Source: an uncultured Clostridia bacterium (GTDB lineage Bacteria; Bacillota; Clostridia; Christensenellales; Aristaeellaceae). From it: a stretch of DNA of 64,000 nt. The stretch covers positions 42,211 through 106,210 of the forward strand of contig CAMJUL010000002.1 of assembly GCA_946408995.1 (NCBI GenBank), given 5' to 3'. This document shows, piece by piece, positions 55,685 through 64,000 of this stretch; the first letter of the stretch is position 1; each line of letters opens with the position of its first letter. The notes beneath the pieces were generated by a model. That model made no database searches. It saw only the letters and a program-made list of their open reading frames with translations, and was not told the DNA's origin. The position numbers and the translations under genes were made by a program.

Positions 55685-57353
55685 TGGTGATGGACTCCTT
55701 CAGCTTGGTCAGGGCGATCTTTGTTTCGGCAGCTGTTTCACCCAGCAGGCTTGCGATCTCCTGCACAATGCGCATTTGCTTATCCACCACCTTGTCTGCC
55801 ACTTCCACGGTCTGACGGCTGATTTCCTCCCGCTGACGGCGGGCATCCTCTTCTTCGCTCACGTCGCGCATGATGCAAAGCAGCATACGTCCATCTTCGG
55901 CGGGCACGATGGTCTGCTGGATGGTGCAGCCGTATTCGGCCAGGTAGGAACGCTGATGGAAAATACCGCGGCCGGTGGTTTTCACCTTCAGGAAGGGCGT
56001 GGGGTCCAAAATGCGAACAACCTGGTCGCCCAGCACGGCATTTTCGGAACGAAGGTTGAGTATCTTGAGGGCGGCGGGGTTGATCTGCTGCACCTCCAAT
56101 TGGTCGTTGAGCATAATGATGCCGTTGGGGCTGTTGCGGGCGATGGTATCGTTGACGTTTTCGGCTTTCTCCATCAGATACGGCAGGCACATGGAAATCT
56201 CCGCCTTGCCCTGGTAAATGGCGATGGCTTTTTCCCGGCAGGTGTTATAGCCGCAGGAACCGCAGTTCAGCTCCTGACTGGGCTTGAACTTGCCCATTTC
56301 CCGGAGAATGTCCCGGATCTCCGTTTCACTGGGCATCATGGCCCGTTGGTCGATGGGTTCAAAACGTTTGCGCAGTTCCCGGGTTTCCGGCTGCTCGATT
56401 TCAAAATCCTTGTCGCCGGCATACCCGGCCACCGCCAGATAGTCCTTGAGCGGGCTGTGGCCATATTTTTCCATCACCGGACCGCCTGCGCAGCTGCCCA
56501 CGCAGGCGCTCATTTCGATAAAGCAATGATGGATTTTTCCCTGCTCGATTTCCTTCAGAGCCGCGATGCAGTTTTCCACCCCGTCCAGGGCCAGGTAACT
56601 GAAATTTGGCGCGTCCATTGCCATGGTTTTCAGGATACCGCCGGTAGTCGGGAAGAAACGGGCACGGCTGTGTTCGTCGGGCTGCTGTTCCCGCTTGATT
56701 TCAACGCCCTCTTTTTTCAGCCAGTTGGTCAGCTCCTCGTAAGTCAGCACCGCGTCCACCATGCCTTCGTAGTATTCGGCCTCGTCCTTCTTGGCTACGC
56801 AGGGGCCAATGAAGACCGTCTTGGCATTGGGGATGCGCCGCTTGATGTCCTCGCAGTGGGCCTGCATGGGCGACAGCACATCTGCAAGGTACGGCAGCAC
56901 CCGGGGAAAATACTTCTGGATCAGCAAGTTGATGGAATGGCAGCAGGAGGAGATGACCACGTCGCGGTCCTCTTCCTTGAGGATGCGGTCGTATTCCCGC
57001 TTGACCAGGGTGGCCCCCAAGGCGGTTTCCTCCACATCGTAAAAGCCCAGCTTTTTCAGCGCTTCCCGCATAGCCTCGATACCCACGCCCTCATAATTGG
57101 CTACGAAGGACGGGGCCAGGGACACCACCACCGGATCGCCGCTCTGGATGAGCACCTTGGCCTTTTCGGTTTCGTCCACGATCTCCTTGGCGTTTTGCGG
57201 GCAGACCACGAAGCAATGGCCGCACAGGATGCATTCGTTGCCGATGATGTGGGCCTGGTTGCCGGAAAAGCGGATGGATTTTACCGGGCAATGGCGAATG
57301 CACTTGTAGCAGTTTTTGCAGTTGGATTTTTTCAGCGTCAAACAGTTCGGCAT
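55677..57353 (-). CDS. sensory [FeFe] hydrogenase with PAS domain (HydS, group C)
   Basis: A 558-residue protein thought to sense H2. Two N-terminal [4Fe-4S] sites (CKNCYKCIRHC, CILCGHCFVVC) precede an H-cluster domain with the motifs SSCCHSIN (L1), GPCVAKKDE (L2) and MSACVGSCAGGP (L3). A further cysteine cluster domain follows (CGSCGYNTCREKA), then a PAS domain (about 405-510, SPNGIIMLNDQLEVQQINPAAL) and a C-terminal coiled coil. There is no kinase domain, so the signal probably passes to the PP2C protein encoded immediately downstream. Confidence 0.9.
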   Translation of the reverse strand: MPNCLTLKKSNCKNCYKCIRHCPVKSIRFSGNQAHIIGNECILCGHCFVVCPQNAKEIVDETEKAKVLIQSGDPVVVSLAPSFVANYEGVGIEAMREALKKLGFYDVEETALGATLVKREYDRILKEEDRDVVISSCCHSINLLIQKYFPRVLPYLADVLSPMQAHCEDIKRRIPNAKTVFIGPCVAKKDEAEYYEGMVDAVLTYEELTNWLKKEGVEIKREQQPDEHSRARFFPTTGGILKTMAMDAPNFSYLALDGVENCIAALKEIEQGKIHHCFIEMSACVGSCAGGPVMEKYGHSPLKDYLAVAGYAGDKDFEIEQPETRELRKRFEPIDQRAMMPSETEIRDILREMGKFKPSQELNCGSCGYNTCREKAIAIYQGKAEISMCLPYLMEKAENVNDTIARNSPNGIIMLNDQLEVQQINPAALKILNLRSENAVLGDQVVRILDPTPFLKVKTTGRGIFHQRSYLAEYGCTIQQTIVPAEDGRMLLCIMRDVSEEEDARRQREEISRQTVEVADKVVDKQMRIVQEIASLLGETAAETKIALTKLKESITNE

Positions 57354-57356
57354 GGC

Positions 57357-57596
57357 TTACACCTTTGCTTTTATTTCTTTTTCAAAGAAGGAAGGAACGG
57401 TTTCCGGAGATACGGAGAAGAATTCCCCGTCCACCGTGACGCACACGCCCTGCTGGCATTTGCCCATGCAGAAGGTGCCGCCCAGTTCGATCTTGTCGCT
57501 CAGGTTTTCTTTGGCGATCAGGTCCTGCAATTGCTCCACCACTGGCCGGGAACCTTTGATATGGCAGGAAGAACCGATACAAACTGTAACTTTCAT
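57357..57596 (-). CDS. [2Fe-2S] thioredoxin-fold ferredoxin (NuoE-like)
   Basis: A 79-residue electron carrier of the (2Fe-2S) ferredoxin/NuoE C-terminal type. Four ligand cysteines are visible: CIGSSCH near the N terminus and FCMGKCQQGV near residue 45. The ATG at 57596 has GGAGA seven bases upstream; a TTG two codons earlier is not needed. It lies 3 bases before the sensory hydrogenase gene and may be its redox partner. Confidence 0.87.
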   Translation of the reverse strand: MKVTVCIGSSCHIKGSRPVVEQLQDLIAKENLSDKIELGGTFCMGKCQQGVCVTVDGEFFSVSPETVPSFFEKEIKAKV

Positions 57597-57629
57597 TGTC
57601 AAATCTCCTTTTTATTGATTTTCAAAGAG

Positions 57630-57659
57630 AAGGGGAGCCGCTTCTCTCTTGCTCCCCTT
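57630..57659 (-). terminator. hairpin between phosphotransferase and hydrogenase genes
   Basis: AAGGGGAGC and GCTCCCCTT pair around a 12-base loop, followed on the minus strand by CTCTTTG. A weak U-tract suggests partial termination or mRNA processing. Confidence 0.55.
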
Positions 57660-57694
57660 CCCATTCAAAGCCAAGCATGCGGAAGAAAACAGAC

Positions 57695-58444
57695 TTAATG
57701 ATATTCCACTACGCTGGCCCAGGAGAGCAGGAATTCCCGTTCCTTTTCATTGCCCTTCACCGATTGGCTGGCTGCCACGATGGGCATCCATTTCTGCACA
57801 TACTGCATGTCTGTGCCGCTCTTTTCGCAGAACAGGTTCAGGTATTCCTTGGCCCCTTCGATATCGCCGTTCAGCCAGAACAAAAGATAGGTACGCGCCG
57901 CGTCGGCGGAAGCGTTGCCCTGGGTCACATGGCACCAGTCGATCACGTAGGGCGTGCCGTCCTGGCTGATAATCACGTTGGAGGGCCAGAAATCGCCGTG
58001 GCACACCTTGTTGTGGGTGGGCATGCCTTCCAGCCGGGCATGCAGGTCATAGCGGGTGGTTGCGTCCAGATCGGCCTGGCTGATCTTGCGGCTCATCTTG
58101 TCCTTAAGCCGATTCAGCATGGGGCAGGTTTTGCTCTGCACTTCCAGTTGGATGTCCACGAACTGTTTTAAGTATTTCGACTTGTTATCCGGGTCCTCTT
58201 TCATCAGCTGGGACAGGGTTTTCCCCTGGATGAATTCGGAGAGGATGGCCCATTTGCCGTCGATCATGGTCACGCCCAGGATCTTGGGAATATGCAGCCC
58301 GGTTTCCTCGATGCGGGCCTGGTTCAGCGCTTCATTGAGGATATCGGCCTTGGAATAGTTCTCGTTGAACACTTTGACGCACTGGTCGCCATCCCGGTAA
58401 ATGGTTTTGGCGTTGCGCACGGCAATCACACGGTCCAGATTCAT
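57695..58444 (-). CDS. aminoglycoside phosphotransferase/choline kinase-like protein
   Basis: A 249-residue small-molecule kinase fold. The catalytic loop HGDFWPSNVI and the metal-binding YVIDWCHV are intact; the N-terminal ATP-binding part has VKVFNENY and the KADILNEALNQARIEE helix, and TGLHIPKILGV fits the lobe hinge. The substrate is unknown. It starts 16 bases after adhE, so it is co-transcribed with it, an unusual neighbour. Confidence 0.85.
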   Translation of the reverse strand: MNLDRVIAVRNAKTIYRDGDQCVKVFNENYSKADILNEALNQARIEETGLHIPKILGVTMIDGKWAILSEFIQGKTLSQLMKEDPDNKSKYLKQFVDIQLEVQSKTCPMLNRLKDKMSRKISQADLDATTRYDLHARLEGMPTHNKVCHGDFWPSNVIISQDGTPYVIDWCHVTQGNASADAARTYLLFWLNGDIEGAKEYLNLFCEKSGTDMQYVQKWMPIVAASQSVKGNEKEREFLLSWASVVEYH

Positions 58445-58460
58445 CTTCTTTTCCTCCTTC

Positions 58461-61163
58461 TCACTGCTTCCGGCCGGGACGGTATGCCTTCTTCACGGCG
58501 TCGTCCTGCACTTCTCCCAGGTCATCCGCCGTGGGCTTGAGCGTTTCGGTAAAGTGCTTTTTCCCGTAGTAGGCATTCAGGTACATCTGTTTGATTTCAC
58601 TCATGAGCGGATAGCGCGGATTCGCACCGGTGCACTGGTCATCAAAGGCCTGCTCCACCATGTCGTCCAGCCGGTTCAGGAAGTCCTGCTCATCGGGCAC
58701 GTAATCCCGGATGGTGGGCTTGATGCCCACATAGGTTTTCAAATCGTTGATCAGCTTGATGAGGCCTTCCAGCTTGTCCCGGTCAGTATCGCCCCGGACG
58801 CCCAGCGCTTCGGCTACTTCGGCATAGCGGCGCAGGGTATGGGGATGATCGTACTGCGGGAAGGTGCCCATCTTGGCGGGGGCTTCGGCGGCGTTGAAGC
58901 GCAGCACCTCTTCGATCATCAGCGCGTTGGCCACGCCGTGAGCGATGTGATGGAACGCACCCAGCTTGTGGGCCATGGAGTGGCACACTCCCAGGAAGGC
59001 GTTGGCGAAGGCCATACCGGCCATGGTGGCGGCGTTGGCCATCTTTTCCCGGGCCTCGATGTCGGTCAGGCCGTTGTCATAGGCCCGGGGCAGGTATTCA
59101 AAGATGGTCTGCAGCGCCTTGATCGCGAGGCCGTCGGTGTAATCCGTCGCCATCATGGAGGCGTAGGCTTCCAGGGCGTGGGTCACAGCGTCGATGCCGC
59201 TGGCGGCGGTGAGGCCCTTGGGGGCGGTCATATGGAAATCGGTATCGATGATCGCCATGTTGGGCAGCAGCGCGTAATCGGCCAACGGGTATTTGACGCC
59301 GCTCTGTTCATCGGTGATCACGGCGAAGGGCGTCACCTCGCTGCCGGTGCCGGCAGAGGTGGGGATGGCGATGAAGTAAGCCTTTTCACCCATCTTGGGG
59401 AAGGTGTAAACGCGTTTGCGGATGTCCATGAACCGCATGGCCATATCCTGGAAATCCACCTCGGGATGCTCGTAGAGCACCCACATGATCTTGCCGGCGT
59501 CCATGGCGCTGCCGCCGCCCAGGGCGATGATCACGTCGGGCTGGAACAGGCGCATCTGCTCCGCGCCGGCCTTGGCGCAGGCCAGGGTGGGATCGGGAGC
59601 AACATCAAAGAAGGTAGCATGCTGGATTCCCAGCTCGTCCAGCTTTTCGGTAATAGGCTTGGTATTCCCGTTATGATAGAGGAAATTGTCGGTAACGATA
59701 AAGGCTTTCTTCTTGCCCATCACGTGCTTTAATTCATCCAGCGCCACCGGCAGGCAGCCCTTCTTGATATACACCTTCTCCGGTGCGCGGAACCACAGCA
59801 TGTTCTCTCTCCTTTCGGCCACGGTTTTGATGTTCAGCAGGTGCTTGACGCCCACGTTTTCCGATACGGAATTGCCGCCCCAGCTGCCGCAGCCCAGAGT
59901 AAGGGAAGGAGCCATTTTGAAGTTGTACAGATCGCCGATACCGCCCTGGGAAGAAGGTGTGTTTACCACGATGCGACAGGTTTTCATTCGAGCGGCGAAA
60001 GCATCCAGCACCTCGGGCTTCTTCTGGGTATCGGCATACAGGGACGCAGTATGGCCATACCCGCCGTCGGCGATCAGACGGTCCGCCTTGTTGAAGGCAT
60101 CCTCCAGATCCTTGGCGCGGTACATGGCCAGCACGGGGCTCAGCTTTTCATGAGCGAATTCTTCGGAGAGCGCCACGGATTCCACTTCGCCGATCAGCAC
60201 TTTGGTGCCCTCCGGCACGGTAACGCCGGCCAGCGCCGCGATTTTGCAGGCGCTCTGACCCACGATTTTGGCGTTCAGCGCGCCGTTGATCAGGATGGTG
60301 TGGCGCACCTTGTCCAGCTCTGCGCCTTTCAAGAACCAGCAGCCGCGGTCCGCGAACTCGGCCTTGACCGCTTCATAGATGCTGTCCAGCACGATCACGC
60401 TCTGCTCGGAGGCGCAGATCATGCCGTTGTCAAAGGTTTTGGAATGGATGATGGAGTTGACTGCCAGGATCAGATTGGCGCTGTCATCGATGACGGCAGG
60501 TACGTTGCCCGCGCCCACGCCTAAGGCGGGCTTGCCGCTGGAATAGGCGGCTTTCACCATGCCGGGGCCGCCGGTGGCCAGGATGATATCAGCTTCCCGC
60601 ATCAGTGTGTTGGTCATATCCAGGGAGGGCACGTCAATCCAGCTGATGATGCCTTCCGGGGCACCGGCCTTCACCGCCGCGTCCAGCACCACCTTCGCCG
60701 CGGCAATAGTGGCTTTCTTGGCCCTGGGATGGGGGCTGAAAATGATGCCGTTGCGGGTTTTCAGGCAGATCAGCGCTTTGAAAATGGCGGTGGAGGTGGG
60801 ATTGGTGGTGGGAATGACCGCCGCCACCACGCCGATGGGCTCGGCGATCTTCTTCATGCCGTAAGCCTTGTCTTCTTCGATGACGCCGCAAGTTTTGGTA
60901 TCCCGGTAGGCGTTGTAAATGTATTCGCTGGCGTAGTGGTTCTTGATCACCTTGTCTTCCACCACGCCCATGCCGGTTTCCTCCACAGCCAGCTTGGCCA
61001 GGGGAATACGGGCCTGGTTGGCCGCCGTGGCCGCCGCCAGGAAGATTTTGTCCACTTGCTCCTGGGTATAGGCAGCGAAGACCCGCTGGGCTGCGCGCAC
61101 CCGCGCGATGGCAGCTTCCAGCGCTTCCACGCTGTCCACCATGTCAAATGCTTTTTGTTCCAT
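58461..61163 (-). CDS. adhE: bifunctional acetaldehyde-CoA/alcohol dehydrogenase
   Basis: AdhE reduces acetyl-CoA to ethanol with two NADH and forms spirosomes. In 900 residues the N-terminal aldehyde dehydrogenase half carries the catalytic cysteine in GMICASEQ, and the C-terminal iron-dependent alcohol dehydrogenase half carries GGGSAMDAGK and AGTGSEVTPFAV with metal His residues in MAHKLGAFHHI. The start at 61163 has GAGGAGG upstream and lies inside the last codons of rex (20-base overlap), so the repressor gene and its expected target are translationally coupled. Confidence 0.96.
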   Translation of the reverse strand: MEQKAFDMVDSVEALEAAIARVRAAQRVFAAYTQEQVDKIFLAAATAANQARIPLAKLAVEETGMGVVEDKVIKNHYASEYIYNAYRDTKTCGVIEEDKAYGMKKIAEPIGVVAAVIPTTNPTSTAIFKALICLKTRNGIIFSPHPRAKKATIAAAKVVLDAAVKAGAPEGIISWIDVPSLDMTNTLMREADIILATGGPGMVKAAYSSGKPALGVGAGNVPAVIDDSANLILAVNSIIHSKTFDNGMICASEQSVIVLDSIYEAVKAEFADRGCWFLKGAELDKVRHTILINGALNAKIVGQSACKIAALAGVTVPEGTKVLIGEVESVALSEEFAHEKLSPVLAMYRAKDLEDAFNKADRLIADGGYGHTASLYADTQKKPEVLDAFAARMKTCRIVVNTPSSQGGIGDLYNFKMAPSLTLGCGSWGGNSVSENVGVKHLLNIKTVAERRENMLWFRAPEKVYIKKGCLPVALDELKHVMGKKKAFIVTDNFLYHNGNTKPITEKLDELGIQHATFFDVAPDPTLACAKAGAEQMRLFQPDVIIALGGGSAMDAGKIMWVLYEHPEVDFQDMAMRFMDIRKRVYTFPKMGEKAYFIAIPTSAGTGSEVTPFAVITDEQSGVKYPLADYALLPNMAIIDTDFHMTAPKGLTAASGIDAVTHALEAYASMMATDYTDGLAIKALQTIFEYLPRAYDNGLTDIEAREKMANAATMAGMAFANAFLGVCHSMAHKLGAFHHIAHGVANALMIEEVLRFNAAEAPAKMGTFPQYDHPHTLRRYAEVAEALGVRGDTDRDKLEGLIKLINDLKTYVGIKPTIRDYVPDEQDFLNRLDDMVEQAFDDQCTGANPRYPLMSEIKQMYLNAYYGKKHFTETLKPTADDLGEVQDDAVKKAYRPGRKQ

Positions 61164-61797
61164 ACTGTTCCTCCTCTTCCTGTTTTCCTGTCTCGCTGGC
61201 CGCCAGATGAAGATAAGCCAGGGATAAAGCGATATTGACCGGATGCACCGTCACGCCGGACGGCACTTTGATGGGATAGGACGCAAAATTGAGGATCGCC
61301 GTCAGGCCCGCCGCCGTCATGGCGTCGGCCGCCGTCTGTGCCGCTGAAGCCGGGACCGTCAGGATACCCGTCTGTATATGATGGGAAGTACAAAATGCGG
61401 CAAGCTGATCCATGGGATAAACCGGCACATGGCCATGGAGCGAAGGAGTTGACGCGCTGCGGTCAAAAGCGGCGGCGATTTCCACGCCGTAATCCGAAAA
61501 CCCGTCATAGTCCATCAGGGCCGTTCCCAGCTTGCCCGCGCCCACGATCACCGCGGGCACCGGCACATCCACCCCCAGCGCCTTTTCCATATCCCGGCGC
61601 AAGGTCGACACCGGATATCCCACCTTGGGCAGCCCCGCCGTACAGACGCTGGCCAGGTCTTTGCGCACCTGCACCTCGCCCAGCCCCAGTCCCTTGGCGA
61701 TCTGCGTGGCCGAAACCTTCTCCGCGTCCATTCTGCGGATAAACTGCAAATACATGGGCAATCGGCCCAGGGTCGCCTTGGAAAGCGTACTCTGCAA
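61144..61797 (-). CDS. rex: redox-sensing transcriptional repressor Rex
   Basis: Rex represses fermentation genes until NADH rises. The 217-residue protein has an N-terminal winged helix (TLGRLPMYLQFIRRM, SATQIAKGLGLGEVQVRKDL) and a Rossmann NADH site (VIVGAGKLGTALMDYDGF). The start is TTG at 61797, with AAAGGAGG eight bases before it; the open frame continues upstream through the promoter and is not used. First gene of the rex-adhE-phosphotransferase unit, probably autoregulated. Confidence 0.93.
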   Translation of the reverse strand: MQSTLSKATLGRLPMYLQFIRRMDAEKVSATQIAKGLGLGEVQVRKDLASVCTAGLPKVGYPVSTLRRDMEKALGVDVPVPAVIVGAGKLGTALMDYDGFSDYGVEIAAAFDRSASTPSLHGHVPVYPMDQLAAFCTSHHIQTGILTVPASAAQTAADAMTAAGLTAILNFASYPIKVPSGVTVHPVNIALSLAYLHLAASETGKQEEEEQYGTKSI

Positions 61798-61821
61798 AGG
61801 ATCATCCTCCTTTCGATACGC

Positions 61822-61850
61822 ATTATATCGAATTGTCCGGCCCTTGCGAA
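61822..61850 (-). promoter_or_regulatory. promoter of rex-adhE
   Basis: Minus-strand TTCGCA (complement of 61845-61850) and perfect TATAAT (complement of 61822-61827) with a 17-base spacer. Confidence 0.7.
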
Positions 61851-61873
61851 TTACCAAAACCGTATAATCGATA

Positions 61874-61887
61874 TATCACATTTGATA
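61874..61887. promoter_or_regulatory. possible Rex or LysR operator
   Basis: TATCA-CATT-TGATA is a perfect inverted repeat about 24 bases upstream of the rex -35 box. Its spacing (4-base centre) is like Rex sites, but the arms differ from the usual TTGTTAA. Confidence 0.4.
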
Positions 61888-61908
61888 AAGCGCATCCGAT
61901 AAATGGCA

Positions 61909-61944
61909 TAAAAAAGCTTTGCTGCCGGACTTGACAGCAAAGCT
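61909..61944 (-). terminator. intrinsic terminator of the lysR gene
   Basis: On the minus strand AGCTTTGCTG and CAGCAAAGCT form a perfect 10-pair stem with a 10-base loop, followed by five or six T. It separates lysR from rex-adhE transcription. Confidence 0.88.
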
Positions 61945-61963
61945 GAAAGAAAGAACGCTCATA

Positions 61964-62890
61964 TTATTCCCTTTTGATGCAGGCACGTTTGGACAAAGTC
62001 AGCTCCGTGATAAAGCGCTTATCCAGCTCGGTCAGCTGATAATCCTGCCGATGGATCAGCACATCCCGATACACCCGCTGGTTCTCCGCGCATTCCCGCT
62101 GCACCAGATGCAGCTGCCGCAAAAGGCGTTCCGGCAGCGGCGACACCCACATAAAGGTTTCCGGGTTCTCCGTCAGCAGGTCCAACTGGCTGCCCCGCTC
62201 AAACACGAAGATGCGCCGCGGGGTCTGCGGCAGTTCCTCGTTTCTCACGGCGGAAAGCGGCAAGGAAGGCACATACGGGTCCGCGTGGGCAATCTGAATA
62301 TACTGCTGCAGATCCGAGAAACGGATGGTTTCCATCGCTGCCAAAGCGCAGTCCTCCCGCATCACCAGCACATATTTGAATTCGGCCACAAGCTCGCCCC
62401 TCAGCCCTTTTTCTGACATCATCTGCTTGAAATATTTATCATAGCCCGCCGCGTAGCGGATGATGCCCAGGTTGTAGCCAACCTCCAGGATGTTCTTCAC
62501 CGCCTGCAACGCGTTGGTTTCCTGATAAAAGATTTCCATTTTTCCCTTCCCCAGCGTTTTGGAGAAGGCGGCGAAGGCGTCCGAGATATAGCTGGCCCGG
62601 GGCACTGAAATGGAAAAGCGCTGCCTGCCAGCCTTTTTCTCTTTATACATGCTTTCCATTTCGTCGATCTGCTCCTGGATTTTCCGGGCCTGATTGACGA
62701 ACAGTTCGCCGTCCGGCGTCAGCATCATGCCCTTGGAGGAACGGCGAAAGAACTGGATGCCCAGATCGGCCTCCATCTCCTTGACCACCCGGCTCAAATT
62801 GGGCTGCGCTACGTGCAGTTCCTCCGCCGCTTTATTGATAGAGCCATTTTCTGCGATGCTGATCACATATTTCAGGTGTAAAATGTTCAT
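61964..62890 (-). CDS. LysR family transcriptional regulator
   Basis: A 308-residue regulator with a standard N-terminal winged helix (MNILHLKYVISIAENGSINKAAEELHVAQPNLSRVVKEME, quoted in part as INKAAEELHVAQPNLSR) and a LysR substrate-binding domain. The co-inducer is unknown. The start at MNILHLKY fits the family, though the ribosome site is weak; an ATG four codons earlier is possible. It sits upstream of rex-adhE in the same direction but ends in its own terminator. Confidence 0.92.
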   Translation of the reverse strand: MNILHLKYVISIAENGSINKAAEELHVAQPNLSRVVKEMEADLGIQFFRRSSKGMMLTPDGELFVNQARKIQEQIDEMESMYKEKKAGRQRFSISVPRASYISDAFAAFSKTLGKGKMEIFYQETNALQAVKNILEVGYNLGIIRYAAGYDKYFKQMMSEKGLRGELVAEFKYVLVMREDCALAAMETIRFSDLQQYIQIAHADPYVPSLPLSAVRNEELPQTPRRIFVFERGSQLDLLTENPETFMWVSPLPERLLRQLHLVQRECAENQRVYRDVLIHRQDYQLTELDKRFITELTLSKRACIKRE

Positions 62891-62989
62891 TTTAATCACC
62901 ATGCCGGTGCGGCACCGGCACAAATAGGAATGAAAACGGGAGCCGCAGAATTGCCCGTCTTCTGGTAAACTACGTTTGAGAGAGGTACA

Positions 62990-63185
62990 CTACAAAGCAC
63001 GGTCGGAGGAGTTGCACGCAACTCTTCAGCTGCAAAGGCAGTATTTTAATCAGTGTAAGTGCCACCTTTCAAGCACTAATAAGTGGGTCGATCCAGTCCG
63101 CACACTAAGAATTGTTTAAGCTGTCTTAGTTTAATGTGTGGTGGCTCAGTCCCTGCCTCTCTCTTCCCAATACAGGAAGGAGGGC
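62990..63185 (+). ncRNA. structured non-coding leader of the IS110 element, candidate bridge RNA
   Basis: About 200 gene-free bases directly before the IS110 transposase contain several inverted repeats, e.g. AGTTGC-AC-GCAACT at 63010-63023, and ACTAAGA (63104-63110) with TCTTAGT (63124-63130) extended by CACAC/GTGTG. In IS110-family elements the region upstream of the transposase encodes the bridge RNA that guides recombination. Boundaries are only approximate. Confidence 0.5.
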
Positions 63186-63189
63186 CGTC

Positions 63190-64000
63190 ATGAAACGAAC
63201 CTACAAAGTCTGCTGCGGCGTCGATGTTCACAAAACTTTTCTCGTCGCCACAATCATTACTAGCAGCTCTGTGCTGCCCCAGTATCAGCAAAAACGCTTC
63301 TCCACTTTCTACAGAGGCCTGCTTGCTTTCAAGCAGTGGCTCCTTGACAATGAATGCAAGGATGTCTGTATGGAGAGCACCGGCAAATACTGGGTTCCGG
63401 TCTGGAATGTCCTCGAGGATTCCATCCATGTTGTCATCGCAAATCCCAAATGGGTTTCTGCTGTTAAGGGCAACAAGGATGACAAAAAGGACTCCACGTG
63501 GATTGGGGATCTGTTCCGCATGGGGCTCGTTCCCGAAAGCTATATTCCTCCAAAGGATATCCGTATCCTCCGAGAGTGTACCCGTTACCGGAGTAAGCTT
63601 GTATCCATGCGTTCCAGTGAAAAGAATCGTTTCCAGAATGCTTTCACTGTGTGCAACCTGACGTTGGATGCTGTTGTCTCCGACATGTTCGGGAAATCGT
63701 CAACAGATATCCTGAACTACCTGCTGGATACGGATACCGTAGATCCAGACCATTGTGTTTCCTTGCTCCGCCATTCTCTGAAGAAGAAAGCTTCCGATGT
63801 AATTGAAGCAGTTAACGGCTTCAATATGACTGCGGAACAAAAGGAAAGGGTTCGCATCGTTCAGGGACATTTCGCTGACATCGATAAGCGAATCAGCCAG
63901 ATTGATCAGATCATTGGAAAGCTGACTGCCGAGTACGAAGGAACCATTTCCCTCGTATTATGTAAAAGTAGTATTTATGAATCCCTCTCCAGGGATGTGC
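63190..64000 (+). mobile_element. IS110 family transposase, 3' end outside window
   Basis: The frame is open from the ATG at 63190 (AGGAAGGAGGG upstream) to the window edge, about 270 residues. The DEDD catalytic domain is visible: GVDVHKTF, CMESTGKYWVPVW, VIANPKWVSAVKGNKDDKKDS and a Leu/Lys-rich helical middle (QIDQIIGKLTAEYEG). The C-terminal Tnp_IS110 domain with its catalytic serine should follow, but after about 63955 the text (VLCKSSIYESL) no longer matches the expected T-I-P-G-I segment. Either this member diverges or another element is inserted here. Confidence 0.82.

Overview
The window is GC-rich with good sigma-A type promoters and AGGAGG ribosome binding sites. It carries Gram-positive anaerobe genes: ftsH beside hpt and tilS, a cdaA-cdaR pair, a VanW-type wall protein, Rex-adhE, electron-bifurcating nfnAB and [FeFe] hydrogenases. 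This points to a host-associated or rumen/gut member of the Clostridia. I cannot name the genus.

Positions 1-31,660 are mostly chromosomal housekeeping: tilS (cut by the window edge), hpt, ftsH, a VanW protein, an M18 aminopeptidase, an rsmF-like / membrane protein / cdaR / cdaA operon, radC, tgt with two RNA-modifying enzymes, a patatin lipase with a nitroreductase, msrA and nfnAB. A long minus-strand run follows (Ca2+/Na+ antiporter, FUSC-HAD fusion, SLC13 permease, YdcF protein, CocE-type hydrolase, metallo-beta-lactamase protein), then putP, a GH26 mannanase-like enzyme and an Sfp-type phosphopantetheinyl transferase.

Positions 31,717-43,308 hold the most distinctive locus. Divergent from the phosphopantetheinyl transferase, one strong promoter precedes a STAS anti-sigma-antagonist, a membrane PP2C phosphatase with a C-terminal GHKL kinase domain, and a 2,963-residue nonribosomal peptide synthetase of layout A-T-C-A-T-C-A-T-reductase. 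The first A domain lacks the aspartate that holds an amino group, so I predict an N-acylated dipeptide aldehyde made under control of a partner-switching module.

Positions 43,450-50,400 contain decayed genes (a response-regulator stub and a HAD phosphatase fragment) and a TetR-led minus-strand operon whose operator lies inside its own promoter spacer. One member of that operon, a GNAT-pyrophosphatase fusion, is split by an in-frame TAG. A YcaQ-type glycosylase follows on the plus strand.

Positions 50,600-53,050 are a scrap heap of truncated genes (TerB-C-like, BrxD-like ATPase, GH94 phosphorylase) and probable mobile-element end sequences. Positions 53,087-61,797 form a fermentation/redox block on the minus strand: rex, adhE, a phosphotransferase, a [2Fe-2S] protein, a PAS-containing sensory [FeFe] hydrogenase, a PP2C phosphatase and a second [FeFe] hydrogenase. 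A LysR regulator stands just upstream, and an IS110-family element with a structured non-coding leader runs off the right edge.
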